The notes beneath the pieces were generated by a model. It ran no database searches, was not told where the DNA came from, and was given only the letters and a program-made list of their open reading frames with translations. From Tindallia californiensis (lineage in GTDB: Bacteria; Bacillota; Clostridia; Peptostreptococcales; Tindalliaceae): a stretch of DNA of 64,000 nt. This document shows, piece by piece, positions 63,733-64,000 of the stretch; positions within the stretch are counted from its first letter, which is position 1, and every line of letters starts with the position of its first letter. Made by a program: the position numbers and the translations under genes. Location: contig NZ_FNPV01000008.1 in the NCBI RefSeq assembly GCF_900107405.1, positions 100,554 to 164,553 on the forward strand, in the 5' to 3' direction.

Positions 63733-63997
63733 ACTTGGATCCTGAAGCGCATCCCTGGATAATAGAACCAAGGAAAAGGATCTATCTGGGCAAAGACTAA
63801 TTCCTCCTGTAGCTAGACTACATTTCGAAGACTGTCTCCCGGTCCACCGTTACACTGCAAACGCACAAGCTGTATCACCTTTGGTTCATACCGGCGATAG
63901 CAGTCACCGGGCAGCTTATGAGTTAAAGGATTCGAATACTCATGCGCGAGGTTGTGGTTATGCGTTGGGTGCCAGGGATACGCTTCAGGATCCAAGT
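63733..63997. other. 265-bp element closed by 26-bp inverted arms, possible structured RNA
   Basis: Left arm 63733-63758 and right arm 63972-63997 are complementary over 26 positions with one mismatch (a G-U pair on the minus strand). The 213 bp between are visibly richer in G+C than the surroundings and fold locally: TGTAG/CTACA (63808-63822), CCCGGT/ACCGGG (63838-63843 and 63906-63911), and ATGAGT/ACTCAT (63918-63942). GACTG (63830-63834) can also pair with CAGTC (63901-63905), crossing the CCCGGT stem like a pseudoknot. No coding frame is convincing. It could be a structured noncoding RNA or a small inverted-repeat mobile element. Strand unknown. Confidence 0.6.
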
Positions 63998-64000
63998 CTT

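Noticed and set aside
63813..63995. 60-codon frame on the minus strand inside the 265-bp element
   Set aside because: No ribosome-binding site, and the DNA is constrained by inverted arms and internal stems, so coding is unlikely.
63683..64000. T-box leader for leuC
   Set aside because: A GGTGGACCG stretch on the minus strand recalls the T-box, but the full sequence and a following terminator are missing.

Overview
The window looks like a chromosomal segment of a low-to-medium G+C anaerobic Firmicute, most likely a purine- and citrate-fermenting member of the Clostridia (Alkaliphilus/Tindallia-like; the genus is a guess). The reasons are strong AGGAGG ribosome-binding sites, a T-box leader, AzgA-type purine permeases, a four-subunit molybdenum hydroxylase, a citrate lyase with its own maturation genes, and many c-di-GMP genes. 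No rRNA, tRNA, CRISPR array or recognisable insertion sequence was seen.

Left part (1-5.3 kb): the end of a molybdopterin-binding protein gene, an unusual TrmO-like/UvrA-like fusion protein, and an AraC/GyrI-type regulator.

Purine island (5.3-27.5 kb): two purine permeases, a PucR-type regulator, and an operon that runs formiminotransferase, cyclic amidohydrolase, isochorismatase-like hydrolase, UbiX, UbiD-like decarboxylase, three BMC-H shell proteins with a small linker-like protein, a BMC flavoprotein-like protein, a BMC-P vertex protein and a divergent adenine-deaminase-like enzyme. These enzyme families match, step for step, the clostridial xanthine pathway known from biochemistry: xanthine, 4-ureido-5-imidazolecarboxylate, 4-amino-5-imidazolecarboxylate, 4-aminoimidazole, 4-imidazolonone, formiminoglycine, glycine plus formimino-THF. 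They are built around a bacterial microcompartment. A divergent cyclase-family hydrolase would fill the remaining ring-opening step. Downstream genes (guanine-deaminase-like, four-subunit xanthine-dehydrogenase-type enzyme, a canonical adenine deaminase) would funnel guanine, hypoxanthine and adenine into xanthine. I regard this as the most exciting system in the window.

Middle part (27.5-41 kb): CapA-like protein, dihydroxy-acid dehydratase, a PAS-GGDEF-HD-GYP protein overlapping an ErcA-like iron alcohol dehydrogenase, KtrB/KtrA potassium uptake, a periplasmic-sensor GGDEF-EAL protein, a DEAD-box helicase and a malic enzyme.

Tricarboxylate island (41-59 kb): an AbrB-family membrane protein, citrate lyase CitDEF, two different aconitase-superfamily hydratases, a tripartite tricarboxylate transporter (TctABC), an RraA-family protein, a GntR regulator, a chemoreceptor, and the citrate lyase maturation set CitG-CitX-CitC. 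Three copies of the element TTGTATACAG sit at the promoters around the GntR gene and define a likely local regulon. The expected flow is tricarboxylate uptake, isomerisation to citrate, cleavage to acetate and oxaloacetate, and decarboxylation to pyruvate.

Right end (59-64 kb): isoleucine/leucine biosynthesis genes: threonine dehydratase behind an isoleucine-type T-box, a GntR/FadR regulator, and LeuCD. Beyond leuC is a 265-bp element closed by 26-bp inverted arms that looks like a structured RNA or a small mobile element; I could not assign it.
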